Shown: one piece after another, positions 16,127 through 25,056 of the stretch
How positions within the stretch are numbered: position 1 is the first letter of the stretch
Layout: each line of letters begins with the position of its first letter
Source of the DNA: JACXVD01 sp020446665
GTDB lineage: Bacteria; Pseudomonadota; Alphaproteobacteria; Sphingomonadales; Sphingomonadaceae
Reading direction: 5' to 3'
DNA: 64,000 nt
Assembly: GCA_041396905.1 (NCBI GenBank)
Contig: JAWKXQ010000016.1
Span: 1 to 64,000 of the forward strand
Notes under the pieces: model-generated
Databases searched by the model: none
The model's input: only the letters and a program-made list of their open reading frames with translations
What the model was told of the DNA's origin: nothing
Translations under genes and position numbers: made by a program

Positions 16127-17950
16127 CTATCCCTCACCCTTGGCCGCTTCGCGGGCGCGGTCTTCCTTGTCCTTCGCCGCTTGCGCCTTCAGCTGCGGGT
16201 GCTTGGAATAGAGATAGCTCTGCTGCGCCAGCGTGAGGATATTGGAGGTTACCCAGTATACCAGCAGACCGGCGGCAAAAGGTGCCATCACGAACATCAA
16301 AATCCACGGCATGATGGAGAACATCTGCTGCTGGATCGGGTCCATCGCGGTGGGGTTCATGCGGAAGGTCAGCCACATGGTGATACCCAGCAGCACCGCC
16401 AGCACGCCCAGACCGAAAATGATCATCAGCCAGCTTGGCACCTGAATGCCGACCAGCGACATGACCCATGCCAGATTGGCCGGATCGGGCGCGGAGAGGT
16501 CCTGAATCCACGCCACAAACGGCTTGTGCCGCATTTCGATGGACAGCATCAGCACCTTGTAGAGCGCAAAGAACACCGGAATCTGCAGCAGCAGCGGAAG
16601 ACAGCCGGCAAGCGGGTTGATCCCCTCTTCCTTGTACAGCTCCATCACCTTTTGCTGCTGGGTCTGCTTGTCATCCTTGTAGCGTTCCTGAATCGCCTTC
16701 ATCTTCGGCTGCACTGCGCGCATCGCCGCCATGCTGGCGAATTGTTTCTGCGCGATGGGGAACATCAGCCCGCGCACGATCACCGTCAGCAGGATGATAG
16801 CCAGGCCAAAATTGCCCACCAGCCCGTAAAGCTTGGTCAGCATCAACCAGATCGGCCAGGCGAAAATCTGGAACCAGCCCCAGTCGATGGCATTGCCGAA
16901 ATTGTCGATCCCGGCATCTTCATACATGTCGAGAACGGCGGTTTCCTTCGCCCCCACGAACAAGCGGGTGGTGCGGGTGAACTGCTTGCCAGCGGGCACG
17001 GTGACCGGCTGATAGATCATGTCGGCCCGGAATTTCTCATTGCCCAGCGAACGGAAATCCGTGGCCGGATTGGTGCCATCTTCCGGCACCAGCGCAGACA
17101 GCCAATAGATATCGGTAAAGCCGATCCAATGCGCGCGGCCTTCTGTCTGGCCTTCCTTCGGGTCTTCCACCAGATCGTCATAGTCGGGGCCAAACTGGAC
17201 CGAATCGCCAAAGGCACCAATCGGGCCGGAATGGATATTCCAGGTGCTGGCACTGGCTGTCTTGCTGGTGCGATTGACCAGTGCAAAGGGCTGGATCACC
17301 ACCGGCCCGCTGCCCGTGTTGGACATGCTCTGCTCTGCGGTGATCATGTAGTGCTCGTCCACGCTCAGCACGATGCGGAAGCTCTGGCCTTCGCCATTGG
17401 CCCAGCTCAGCGTGACCGGCTTGTCGGTTGCAAGCGGGCCGCCGCTGGCCTGCCACACCGTGTCGGCATCGGGCAATTTCACCCCTTCGCCAACCCAGCC
17501 GAATTGCGCGAAATGCTGTGCAGGCGTGCCAGCGGGGGAGAAGATGCGGACCGGGCCGCAATCTTATACGACCGTCAGGCGGTGGGTTTTCAGCACCACA
17601 TCGTCAATCAGCGCGCCGACCGGGTTGATTGACCCTGCGATTTCCTTCGCGTCGATCTTCACGCGATCCGCACTGACCAGCGTCTTTTCCAGATCCGCTT
17701 CTTCCTCGGCAATATCCGCCGGATCGGTCAGCCCGCCTTCACGGGTCGGCTTGGCCTTGTCGCCACCGCTCGCACCGGCGGCCGCTGGCAGCGCATCGCC
17801 AGTGGCGGCAGCGTCAGGCGTAGCGCTGGCGCTCTGTTCCACCGGCGGCTTGTTGGCATCAGGATAGAAATAGCGGATGCCGGCATCCCAGCCCAGCAAG
17901 AGCACTGCACACAGTGCCACAGCGATCAGCAGATTGCGCGAATTGTCCAA
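16127..17950 (-). pseudogene. yidC: Membrane protein insertase YidC, with an in-frame stop codon
   Basis: Insertase for inner-membrane proteins, working alone or with SecYEG. The start MDNSRNLLIAVALCAVLLLGW is the first membrane segment, followed by the periplasmic domain. After ...VVLKTHRLTVV, the frame meets TAA at 17564-17566. It then continues in the same frame with PVRIFSPAGTPAQHF, the rest of the periplasmic domain and the conserved membrane core (FPIAQKQFASMAAMRAVQPK, YKEEGINPLAGCLPLLLQIP, ending in a basic tail). 608 codons in total. Since both halves are in frame, only one codon is abnormal. YidC is essential, so a base-calling error or a very recent mutation is likely. Separate expression of the C-terminal part from a GTG near 17482 is possible. 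Confidence 0.88.
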
Positions 17951-17985
17951 GGTGGGATCCCGTTCTTCAGTCTTGATATTTGGTG

Positions 17986-18195
17986 TCAGGGCACCGGGTC
18001 ATAGCCATGCCCGCCCCATGGGTGGCAGCGCAATAGCCGCTTCAGCGCCATCCATCCACCCTTGATCGCGCCATGTTTCTGCAAGGCTTCGATCGCATAT
18101 TGCGAACAGGTGGGGGCATAGCGGCAGGATGGCGGCAAAATGCGCGACGGGCCCCATTGCCAGGCCCGCGCGATGAAGATCAGAATATGCTTCAC
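17986..18195 (-). CDS. yidD: Membrane protein insertion efficiency factor YidD
   Basis: Small protein of 69 residues that assists YidC-dependent insertion. It shows the family core CRYAPTCSQYAIEALQKHG followed by RLLRCHPWGGHGYDPVP. Its start overlaps the end of rnpA (18192-18195), so translation is coupled. yidC follows 35 bp downstream. The frame is intact. Confidence 0.95.
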   Translation of the reverse strand: MKHILIFIARAWQWGPSRILPPSCRYAPTCSQYAIEALQKHGAIKGGWMALKRLLRCHPWGGHGYDPVP

Positions 18196-18602
18196 CGTCC
18201 GCGCCCATGTGCCTTGCCGCCCGGTTTCCGGCCGCGAAACTGGCGCGGCGGATCAACCTTGCCGGATGCAGCGCGCTGCAAAGCCATGGAAAGTTCCTCT
18301 CGCAGCGTGGCGAAATCCCGCTCGATCCCGCCTTCGCGCCCGATCAGAATATGGTCATGCCCGGCCAGCCCTTCAAGCGGGAGTGCGTCTCGCAACAATT
18401 CGCGAAAGCGCCGCTTCATCCGGTTGCGCACCACCGCATTGCCGATCTTCTTGGTCACAGTGATGCCATAGCGCATCGCATCACCGCCATTGGGCCGCGC
18501 CAGCAGCACAAAGCCCGGCCGCGCCACCCGCAGCCCGCGATTCGCGGCGAGGAAATCCGCCCGCTTGCGAATCACGGTAGGGGGAGAGGGTGCGTCTGTC
18601 AT
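18192..18602 (-). CDS. rnpA: Ribonuclease P protein component
   Basis: Protein subunit of the ribozyme that matures tRNA 5' ends. The RNP signature NAVVRNRMKRRFRELLRD is present, with the preceding RYGITVTKKIG strand. Length is 136 residues with a basic tail ending GRKPGGKAHGRGR. It follows rpmH in the usual order, but a 250-bp palindromic repeat separates the two. No strong Shine-Dalgarno is visible before the ATG at 18602. The stop overlaps yidD. Confidence 0.95.
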   Translation of the reverse strand: MTDAPSPPTVIRKRADFLAANRGLRVARPGFVLLARPNGGDAMRYGITVTKKIGNAVVRNRMKRRFRELLRDALPLEGLAGHDHILIGREGGIERDFATLREELSMALQRAASGKVDPPRQFRGRKPGGKAHGRGR

Positions 18603-18624
18603 GACTGGTGGGTTCTAGGGGAGG

Positions 18625-18852
18625 CAGAGATTTTTGTTTAGCCTCAAGCGCCGGCGGGGCCATCCGGCCCCTTGGCTATCCTCCGTCGCTTCGCTCCTCC
18701 GGTCGCGCAGTCGCGCTCTGGCTACCGCGACCAAGGACTATGGCTCTCTGTGCCAGAAACGATTCGGGTCCCCAGAGGGGACCCGCAAGGGCGACTGCCC
18801 GCCCGCAGCGCTTGCGCGAGGATATCGCACGCCGGATGGCGTGCGCAAAAAA
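18625..18852. repeat. Palindromic repeat D inserted between rpmH and rnpA
   Basis: The rpmH-rnpA spacer is normally short, but here it is 250 bp and made of stem-loops. Clear examples are GGGTCCCC-AGA-GGGGACCC (near 18767-18785), GCACGCC-GGAT-GGCGTGC (near 18827-18844) and GGGCCATCCGGCCCC (18657-18671). No ORF is credible. It probably forms structured RNA within the rpmH-rnpA transcript, or ends it partially. Confidence 0.7.
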
Positions 18853-18987
18853 TTACGCGCTGAGCTTCTTGCGACCGCGAGCGCGGCGGGCACGAAGCAC
18901 CTTGCGGCCACCCGGAGTCGCCTTGCGTGCAAAGAAACCGTGGCGACGTGCGCGCACCAGGTTGGAGGGCTGGAAAGTCCGCTTCAT
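18853..18987 (-). CDS. rpmH: 50S ribosomal protein L34
   Basis: Very small, basic ribosomal protein. From ATG 18987 it reads MKRTFQPSNLVRARRHGFFA and ends RKKLSA with TAA at 18853-18855. That is 44 residues, exactly the family length. It heads the rpmH-rnpA-yidD-yidC-engB cluster on the minus strand. Confidence 0.97.
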   Translation of the reverse strand: MKRTFQPSNLVRARRHGFFARKATPGGRKVLRARRARGRKKLSA

Positions 18988-19053
18988 GTTAGCCTCGATC
19001 AGTAAAACAAAAAAGGGCCGCCGATGCGGCGACCGCCATTAGTGAGCGCGCGG

Positions 19054-19887
19054 TTAGAAGCTTGCCGCTTCCAAGTCAAGATAGGCCAGCTTCGGCGCAG
19101 CCTCTTTTTCTGCGGCCGGAGCCGCATCACCCGGCAGCCAGCCGCGCATATCCCTCGCGTCGAGCCATTTGGCCTGCGAGAAAGGCACGGAATTGGTCAT
19201 GTCGTAAAAGGCGCGGGCCTCTTCCTCGGACATGCCCATTTCGCGGTAATAGTCGACATAGGCGCGGTTTTGCGGGGCATTGGCCGCGAAATCCTTTGCC
19301 TGACGGCCATAGCGATCCATCCAGCTATGGACAGCAAATTGCGCGCCATCTTCAATCTGGCGCGTGGCACCCGCAAGGAACAGTTCCACCCCGCCCGACC
19401 GAACCGAACCGCCTGCCGGCACATGCGTAGAAAGGCCCGCCGCGCGAATCATCCGGCCCAGTTGCATGTTGGCACCATCATCTGCCGTACCGGGCACTTC
19501 GACGAGGTCGAGCACTTCGAGTTCCGGATAATCACGCAGCATTGCCGCAAAATGGGCCGGGGTCCGGGCATCGGTATAGCTGATCAGAGCTGCCCGCTTG
19601 CCATCGACAATGCGGAACGGACCGTAATCTGCAACAATCTGGGGTAGCTGGCCAGACTGTGCGGCTACGAAGCGCTCCGAACGAGGCATCTGGACGCGAA
19701 CGGCCGGTTGAGCGTCGGTTTCGGACAGAGTCCTTACCGTGGTCGTTACCGAAGTCCGCACCGGTGCCTGCCCCGGGGTCTCCACCCATTCTTCTTCCGT
19801 GATCACTTCATACACGACCTGCCGCGCCTGCACGGGGGCGGCGAAGAAGGCGAGAAGGGCCATGGCAAGGGCGACAATGCTGCGCAT
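19054..19887 (-). CDS. Periplasmic ClpP-like protein (COG3904 type)
   Basis: Predicted exported protein of about 277 residues. From ATG 19887 it begins with a signal peptide (MRSIVALAMALLAFFAAPVQA). The central part resembles ClpP/crotonase-fold periplasmic proteins: a glycine-rich turn AGGSVRSGGVELFLAGATR, where the serine would be the nucleophile, then FAVHSWMDRYGR, with a histidine at the expected position. The C-terminal third contains MGMSEEEARAFYDMTNSVPF. An ATG 13 codons upstream (19926) exists but would extend past the signal peptide. Substrate and role are unknown. Confidence 0.7.
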   Translation of the reverse strand: MRSIVALAMALLAFFAAPVQARQVVYEVITEEEWVETPGQAPVRTSVTTTVRTLSETDAQPAVRVQMPRSERFVAAQSGQLPQIVADYGPFRIVDGKRAALISYTDARTPAHFAAMLRDYPELEVLDLVEVPGTADDGANMQLGRMIRAAGLSTHVPAGGSVRSGGVELFLAGATRQIEDGAQFAVHSWMDRYGRQAKDFAANAPQNRAYVDYYREMGMSEEEARAFYDMTNSVPFSQAKWLDARDMRGWLPGDAAPAAEKEAAPKLAYLDLEAASF

Positions 19888-20062
19888 GGCGACTGTAATG
19901 CACTGCACGCGTAACCGCTTTGCCAAGCGATATCGTTATGAACTGGTTACGATGCTGTACCCTATTGGGACAGTTACCCAGCGCCGGGTTAACGCGGCGC
20001 ACCCCTTGCCTCTCGACTCCACTGCGAATTATCGGCAAAAGGGATGAGAACAAACAGGGGGT

Positions 20063-21577
20063 ATGCGCTTGGTCGCTCTGGTTCGAACCGTTGCCTATCT
20101 CGGGCTGGAGGCCCGCCATGTGGAGGTGCAATGCCAGGTCGCGCCCGGCATGCCGCGTTTCAACATCGTGGGTCTGGCGGACAAGGCCGTGGGCGAAAGC
20201 CGCGAACGGGTGCAGGCGGCGCTCTCTGCCATGGGGCTTGCCTTGCCGCCCAAGCGGATCACCATCAACCTCTCCCCGGCTGACCTGCCCAAGGAAGGGA
20301 GCCATTACGATCTGCCCATCGCCCTCGCCCTGCTGGGTGCGATGGGGGTGACCGATGCCGAACAGCTGACCGAATTCATCGCCGTGGGCGAACTGGCGCT
20401 GGACGGGCGGATCGTGCCCTCGCCCGGCGTGCTGCTGGCCGCGCTCCATGCCAGCGAGCAGGAATGCGGGCTGATCTGCCCCGCTGCGCAAGGGGCCGAA
20501 GCGCGCTGGGCCAGTGGGGTGCCAGTGGTGGCTGCGCCGGACCTGATCAGCCTGCTCAACCATCTCAAGGGTACGCAAGTGCTCCCCGAGCCGAAGCGGG
20601 GCGAGATCGAACCACCCGCGCCGGGGCCTGATCTCAAGCGCGTGAAGGGCCAGGAAACCGCCAAGCGCGCGCTGGAGATCGCGGCGGCAGGCGGGCATAA
20701 TTTGCTGATGAATGGCCCGCCGGGTGCAGGCAAGAGCCTGCTCGCCAGCTGCCTGCCGGGCATATTGCCGGAACTGAGCCCGGCGGAGGCGCTGGAAGTA
20801 TCCATGGTCCAGTCCGTCGCCGGGACGCTGGAAAGCGGGCGGATCAGCCGCAGTCGCCCGTTTCGCGCGCCGCATCATTCCGCCAGCATGGCAGCGCTGA
20901 CCGGCGGCGGGCTGAAAGTGAAGCCGGGCGAAGTCAGCCTCGCGCATCTGGGCGTGCTGTTCCTTGATGAATTGCCCGAATTCCAGCGCGCCGTGCTCGA
21001 TTCGCTGCGCCAGCCGCTGGAAACGGGCAGCGTCGATGTCGCGCGCGCCAATGCGCATGTCACTTTCCCTGCACGGGTGCAGCTGGTGGCGGCGATGAAC
21101 CCGTGCCGCTGCGGCCATCTGGGCGATCCGGCGCTGGCCTGTTCGCGCGCGCCACGCTGTGCGGCGGATTACCAGAGCAAGGTCTCCGGCCCGCTGCTCG
21201 ACCGGATTGACCTGCATGTAGAGGTGGACCCGGTCAGCGCTGCTGACCTCGCCCTGCCCCCACCGGCAGAAGGCAGCGCCGAAGTTGCCGCACGCGTGGC
21301 GGCGGCGCGCGCGATCCAGACTGCACGGCAGGACGAAAGCGGCGCGCGCACCAATGCGGAGCTGGATGGCGACGCGCTGGAACGCTTCGCCACCCCGGAC
21401 GATGCCGGGCAGAAATTGCTGTTGCAGGCCGCCGATGCGATGCGCCTCTCCGCGCGCGGCTATACAAGGATGCTCAGGGTGGCGCGCACCATCGCGGACC
21501 TTGCCGGGGCAGGGCAAGTCGGGCGTATCCATATTGCGGAGGCACTCAGCTATCGTCGGCAGGCCCCGCGCGCCTAA
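20063..21577 (+). CDS. comM: YifB/ComM-family Mg-chelatase-like AAA ATPase
   Basis: Hexameric helicase-like ATPase; ComM promotes branch migration during natural transformation. The N-terminal Lon-S5-like domain includes PKRITINLSPADLPKEGSHY. The AAA core has Walker A GPPGAGKSLLASCLPG, the family motif FRAPHHSASMAALTGGG and Walker B LFLDELPEFQR. A cysteine set (CRCGHLGDPALACSRAPRC) and the C-terminal domain with SARGYTRMLRVARTIADL follow. Length is 504 residues. It is monocistronic as far as can be seen. The start at 20063 (TTG or ATG context) is set by the conserved N-terminus MRLVALVRTVAYLGLEARHV. Confidence 0.93.
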   Translation: MRLVALVRTVAYLGLEARHVEVQCQVAPGMPRFNIVGLADKAVGESRERVQAALSAMGLALPPKRITINLSPADLPKEGSHYDLPIALALLGAMGVTDAEQLTEFIAVGELALDGRIVPSPGVLLAALHASEQECGLICPAAQGAEARWASGVPVVAAPDLISLLNHLKGTQVLPEPKRGEIEPPAPGPDLKRVKGQETAKRALEIAAAGGHNLLMNGPPGAGKSLLASCLPGILPELSPAEALEVSMVQSVAGTLESGRISRSRPFRAPHHSASMAALTGGGLKVKPGEVSLAHLGVLFLDELPEFQRAVLDSLRQPLETGSVDVARANAHVTFPARVQLVAAMNPCRCGHLGDPALACSRAPRCAADYQSKVSGPLLDRIDLHVEVDPVSAADLALPPPAEGSAEVAARVAAARAIQTARQDESGARTNAELDGDALERFATPDDAGQKLLLQAADAMRLSARGYTRMLRVARTIADLAGAGQVGRIHIAEALSYRRQAPRA

Positions 21578-21590
21578 CCGGAGTGTGCCC

Positions 21591-21772
21591 CTACCAGTCG
21601 ACGATTTTGCCTTTGACTGCCTGCTTCTTCGCGCCCGCGATCCAGCCGACAAAGTGAGACACATCCGTATAGACACCCGGCGTGTCGCGAAGCCCGCAGC
21701 CGGGGCCGCCAGCGCCCCGAGAAGGAAAAAGAGCGCTGGCGCGGAAAGGAGTGTAGCGGCTATCTGATCCAT
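21591..21772 (-). pseudogene. Deletion scar joining an sbtA start to a trypsin-like protease end
   Basis: From ATG 21772, preceded by an AGGAG site, the frame reads MDQIAATLLSAPALFFLLGA. This resembles the start of SbtA-type bicarbonate transporters (DUF897). After about 23 codons that similarity ends. In another frame the next DNA encodes GPGCGLRDTPGVYTDVSHF and then VGWI, the C-terminal hallmark of S1 trypsin-like proteases, ending ...KGKIVDW with TAG at 21591. A deletion between a transporter and a protease gene, with a frameshift at the join near 21703, explains this. The SbtA assignment rests on a short stretch, but the adjacent carbonic anhydrase supports it. Confidence 0.6.
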
Positions 21773-21843
21773 GATCACCTATCTCCTGGGCATGACAAGC
21801 CCCGGCCTGCACAGACAGGCCGGGGCGAATAATGTGCGGGTTT

Positions 21844-22584
21844 CTATTCCGGTGCGACCAGCAGGCGGCCGTTCAGCAACTGGACTGGCCGGGCGTTCAT
21901 GCCCATCGCCTCTTCCATGGCTGCGATCTGCGCTGCGCTCGCCTCTACTGGCGTAGACAACACATGCCAGTTGACCCCTTCACTGCACGGCGGCGTGGTA
22001 AGCGAACCCATATAGCGATAGATCTTGCGATCTTCTGGCAGCAGCTTCATCGGATCGAAGCTGACGCCTGGCACTGACTGTGCAGCGCGCTTTTCTTTCG
22101 GGGCTGCAGAGACCAGTTTCTGCAGTTCGGAATGAGCATCACCTTCCTCGAACATCACGCCCAGCACGGCCAGCGCGCCATCGTCGGCGGCATGAACGAA
22201 ATGGGCCGTTAACGGATAGGCCTTGCCATCCACCGTATGTTCGGACGGCGTGTGGAAATGGACCTGCACCAGTTTGAAAGACTTGCCACCACTGATCATG
22301 GTTGATCCTTCGGCAAAACTGGCCTGAACCGTATGGCCGTTATGCAGCAGGGTGAGCGGCCCTGCCTGCCAGTTCACGGTGACATCAATCTCGCCCGTCG
22401 CATTGGCCTGTCCCAGATCGATCGGGGATTGCATAATCCCGCGTTCGCACATTTCGAAATCCTTGTGCAACTGGCCCCAACGGTCCGCACCATGCGGCCC
22501 TTCATAGGTCCACTCGGCCCCGGCCAGTGCCGGCGTGGCAACCAGGCCGATACAGGCAATGCCGACAGTCAAACGCTTTTTCAC
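21844..22584 (-). CDS. Alpha-type carbonic anhydrase, periplasmic
   Basis: Zinc enzyme interconverting CO2 and bicarbonate. The 246-residue product starts with a signal peptide (KKRLTVGIACIGLVATPALA). It has the alpha-CA block QSPIDLG, the zinc histidines in VQVHFHTPSEH and AHFVHAADDG, and the late SLTTPPCSEGVNWHV. I prefer the GTG at 22584, preceded by AGGAG at good spacing. An ATG at 22599 overlaps the stop of the upstream exchanger but has no ribosome-binding site. It is the third gene of a run nhaA, exchanger, carbonic anhydrase. Confidence 0.92.
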   Translation of the reverse strand: MKKRLTVGIACIGLVATPALAGAEWTYEGPHGADRWGQLHKDFEMCERGIMQSPIDLGQANATGEIDVTVNWQAGPLTLLHNGHTVQASFAEGSTMISGGKSFKLVQVHFHTPSEHTVDGKAYPLTAHFVHAADDGALAVLGVMFEEGDAHSELQKLVSAAPKEKRAAQSVPGVSFDPMKLLPEDRKIYRYMGSLTTPPCSEGVNWHVLSTPVEASAAQIAAMEEAMGMNARPVQLLNGRLLVAPE

Positions 22585-22595
22585 AGGCAATCTCC

Positions 22596-23588
22596 TCATA
22601 GATAGGGGGTAAGCGAATAGGCGATATAGGCAGCGTAGGCTGCAAGGCAGGCGGCACCTGCCGCGCGGCCGATGGGCGCGCGCAAGGCAATCACGATCCA
22701 CATCAGCACGGCAAGACCCGCGAGGATCGGCATTTCAAATCCTGCGAAACCATTCGGGATAGAGCTGGGGGCAGCCACCAGCACCACCCCGCCAATGGCA
22801 AGGATATTGTAGATGTTGGAGCCGAGGATATTGCCCAGGGCAATCGCTCCCTGCTTGCGCAAGGCGGCAACGGCAGAGGTCACCAGTTCGGGCAGCGATG
22901 TCCCGACAGCCACGACAGTGAGGCCAATCACGGTTTCGCTCATCCCCGCGATGCGCGCGATATCTACCGCGCCGCCAACCAGCAGATGCGCGCCAGCGAC
23001 CAGCAGCACCAGCCCGGCGACCAGCAGCAGGACCGGCCTGGCATAGCCATTAAGCGGGGCGTGGATATGCGTATCCGCCATTTCCAGCGCTTCGGCGCGG
23101 CTATGCGGACCACTGGTGGCTGAGGCAGGGGAGCCGCCGCGTTCGAGCACATAGCTCCAATATACATAGCTCGCGATCCCGGCGATCAGGACGAAGCCGA
23201 CCCATGGCGCCGGAGTGGCATCGAGCGAGACGAGCCACAATACGGCCGTGGCCGCAACCGCAATCAACGGGTCCCGCCAGGCGCTGAAATCCCGCGTGGC
23301 AATCGGATAAAGCAGCGCCGCCGCACCCAGAATGAGCAGGCTGTTGGCGATGTTCGATCCGGCGATATTGCCCCAGGCAATGCCCGGCGATCCGGCCAGC
23401 ACAGCATCGAGGCTGGCGGCCAGTTCCGGCAAGGAGGTGCCAAAGCCGACAATCACCGTGCCGACCAGCGCGGCAGACACGCCCGCCCGCTCTGCAATCC
23501 GCACAGCCCCGCGCACCAGCAATTCGCCGCCGCCAATCAACAGCACCAGCCCACCGATCAGCGCCGCCAGCGACATTCCGATGCTCAT
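22596..23588 (-). CDS. Calcium/sodium antiporter (CaCA family, YrbG-like)
   Basis: Inner-membrane exchanger of 330 residues with the internal duplication of the family. The two alpha repeats read GFGTSLPELAASLDAVLAG / GNIAGSNIANSLLILG and AVGTSLPELVTSAVAALR / GNILGSNIYNILAIGG. Both carry the GNxxGSNxxN ion-binding signature. The start overlaps the nhaA stop by 4 bp (ATGA), indicating coupling. It is expected to exchange Ca2+ or H+ with Na+. Confidence 0.93.
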   Translation of the reverse strand: MSIGMSLAALIGGLVLLIGGGELLVRGAVRIAERAGVSAALVGTVIVGFGTSLPELAASLDAVLAGSPGIAWGNIAGSNIANSLLILGAAALLYPIATRDFSAWRDPLIAVAATAVLWLVSLDATPAPWVGFVLIAGIASYVYWSYVLERGGSPASATSGPHSRAEALEMADTHIHAPLNGYARPVLLLVAGLVLLVAGAHLLVGGAVDIARIAGMSETVIGLTVVAVGTSLPELVTSAVAALRKQGAIALGNILGSNIYNILAIGGVVLVAAPSSIPNGFAGFEMPILAGLAVLMWIVIALRAPIGRAAGAACLAAYAAYIAYSLTPYL

Positions 23589-24787
23589 GCATTTTGCTCC
23601 GTTTCAGCCGCGCTGCCGATCTGCGTCTGGTCCTTGCCAAACCACAGCAGCGCCACACCTGCCAGCGCAGAGACCAACGATCCACTCAGCACGCCCAGTT
23701 TCACCGCATCCATTTGTGCCGGATCGGCAAAGGCCAGTGCGCCAATAAACAGGCTCATGGTAAAACCGATCCCGGCAACCAGCGACAATCCGTGCAATTG
23801 CCGCCAGTTCACATCGTCCGGCAGGCTGGCCATGCCCGCTTTGACCGCAATCCACGACAGGCCCAGAATGCCCAGCTGCTTGCCCAGCACCAGCCCCAGC
23901 GCGATACCCAGCGGCAACGGAGCCAGCAGATCGGACATCTCCAGCCCGGCCAGCGATACGCCGGCATTGGCCAGCGCGAAAACCGGCACGATGAAGAAGG
24001 CAACCCAGGGATGCAGGCCATGCTCCATCCGCTCCAGCGGACGCTCAGTGCCAGCCGTCATGGGAATGGCCATGGCCGCAGCCACCCCGGCCAGCGTCGC
24101 GTGAACCCCGGATTTCAGCACCAGCACCCACAAGATGATGCCCAGCAGGACATAGGGCCAGTTGCGCGCCACACCTGCACGGCCCAGCGCCATCATCACC
24201 GCCAGCACAGCGCCCGCGCCGATCAGCATGCCCGGCTGGATATTCTCGGAATAGAAGATCGCGATGATTGCAATCGCGCCAATATCGTCAATCACGGCAA
24301 TAGCGAGCAGCAGGGCCTTGAGCGCCACCGGAACGCGATTGCCCATCAGCGCCAGCACGCCCAGCGCAAAGGCAATGTCAGTCGCAGCCGGGATCGCCCA
24401 GCCGCTGGCATTTTCGGGCGAACCGGCATTGATCCACAGAAACACCAGCGCCGGCGCCGCCATCCCGCCAATCGCAGCGAAGAGCGGCAATGAGGCCTGT
24501 TTCCAGCTCGCCAGCTGGCCGTCCAGCACTTCGCGCTTCACCTCCAGCCCGACAAGGAAGAAGAACAGCGCCATCAGCCCGTCATTGATCCACAGCAGCA
24601 GCGGTTTGGAAATCCCCGCTTCGCCGATGGCCGCCGTCACCTGCATGCCCAGCACCCCATTATAGCTGGCGGCGAGCGGCGAATTGGCCAGAATCAGGGC
24701 GGCGAGCGCAGCGATCATCAGCACAATGCCGCCTGCGCTTTCCTCCGCCAGGAATTCCTTCAGCATCGGGGTGAAGCGGCGGACCAT
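23585..24787 (-). CDS. nhaA: Na+/H+ antiporter NhaA
   Basis: Electrogenic Na+/H+ antiporter, 400 residues, 11-12 membrane segments. Characteristic stretches are LKEFLAEESAGGIVLMIAA, MALFFFLVGLEVKREVLDGQ, WAIPAATDIAFALGVLALMG and AIAVIDDIGAIAIIAIFY, which carries the paired aspartates of the ion site. ATG 24787, with AAGGAG at good distance, is the start. It heads the antiporter-carbonic anhydrase operon. Divergent to it, 269 bp away, is an OxyR-like regulator, in a similar place to nhaR beside nhaA in enterobacteria. Confidence 0.95.
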   Translation of the reverse strand: MVRRFTPMLKEFLAEESAGGIVLMIAALAALILANSPLAASYNGVLGMQVTAAIGEAGISKPLLLWINDGLMALFFFLVGLEVKREVLDGQLASWKQASLPLFAAIGGMAAPALVFLWINAGSPENASGWAIPAATDIAFALGVLALMGNRVPVALKALLLAIAVIDDIGAIAIIAIFYSENIQPGMLIGAGAVLAVMMALGRAGVARNWPYVLLGIILWVLVLKSGVHATLAGVAAAMAIPMTAGTERPLERMEHGLHPWVAFFIVPVFALANAGVSLAGLEMSDLLAPLPLGIALGLVLGKQLGILGLSWIAVKAGMASLPDDVNWRQLHGLSLVAGIGFTMSLFIGALAFADPAQMDAVKLGVLSGSLVSALAGVALLWFGKDQTQIGSAAETEQNA

Positions 24788-25014
24788 GCAAACTCCTTCT
24801 ATGGATTGTCTGAAAAAGGGGGCGCGACACACGGGCTATCAGAGGGGGGAGGGAGATGGCCGTGTGCCGCGCACGGCCAGGACGGGATGGAGGAACCGGG
24901 CCGTTGGGGAGTGATGAGTGCCGGATCGCTCCGGCATTCGTTATGTCGCTTTGTCTGCAGCCTATATGGCAAAAGCCGTCCCGATTGACTAATTGAAAAA
25001 CTTCCTGATTTTTG

Positions 25015-25029
25015 ATAGATATTATCTAT
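25015..25029. promoter_or_regulatory. OxyR-type operator half site
   Basis: ATAGATATTATCTAT matches the published OxyR unit ATAG-n-T-nnn-A-n-CTAT at every fixed position. It is the core of a 17-bp palindrome (25014-25030, 8-bp arms and one central base). It lies 28 bp upstream of the LysR-type gene, in the nhaA/regulator gap. I see no second unit at the expected 7-bp spacing on either side. Confidence 0.65.
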
Positions 25030-25056
25030 CGCCAATCCCGGCCAGAAAGTGCTGCC

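Noticed and set aside
19808..21778. 656-codon open frame on the minus strand opposite comM
   Set aside because: comM on the plus strand has full domain conservation. The opposite frame has no motif and is open only because of high GC at third positions. Only its first ~23 codons (sbtA start) are meaningful.
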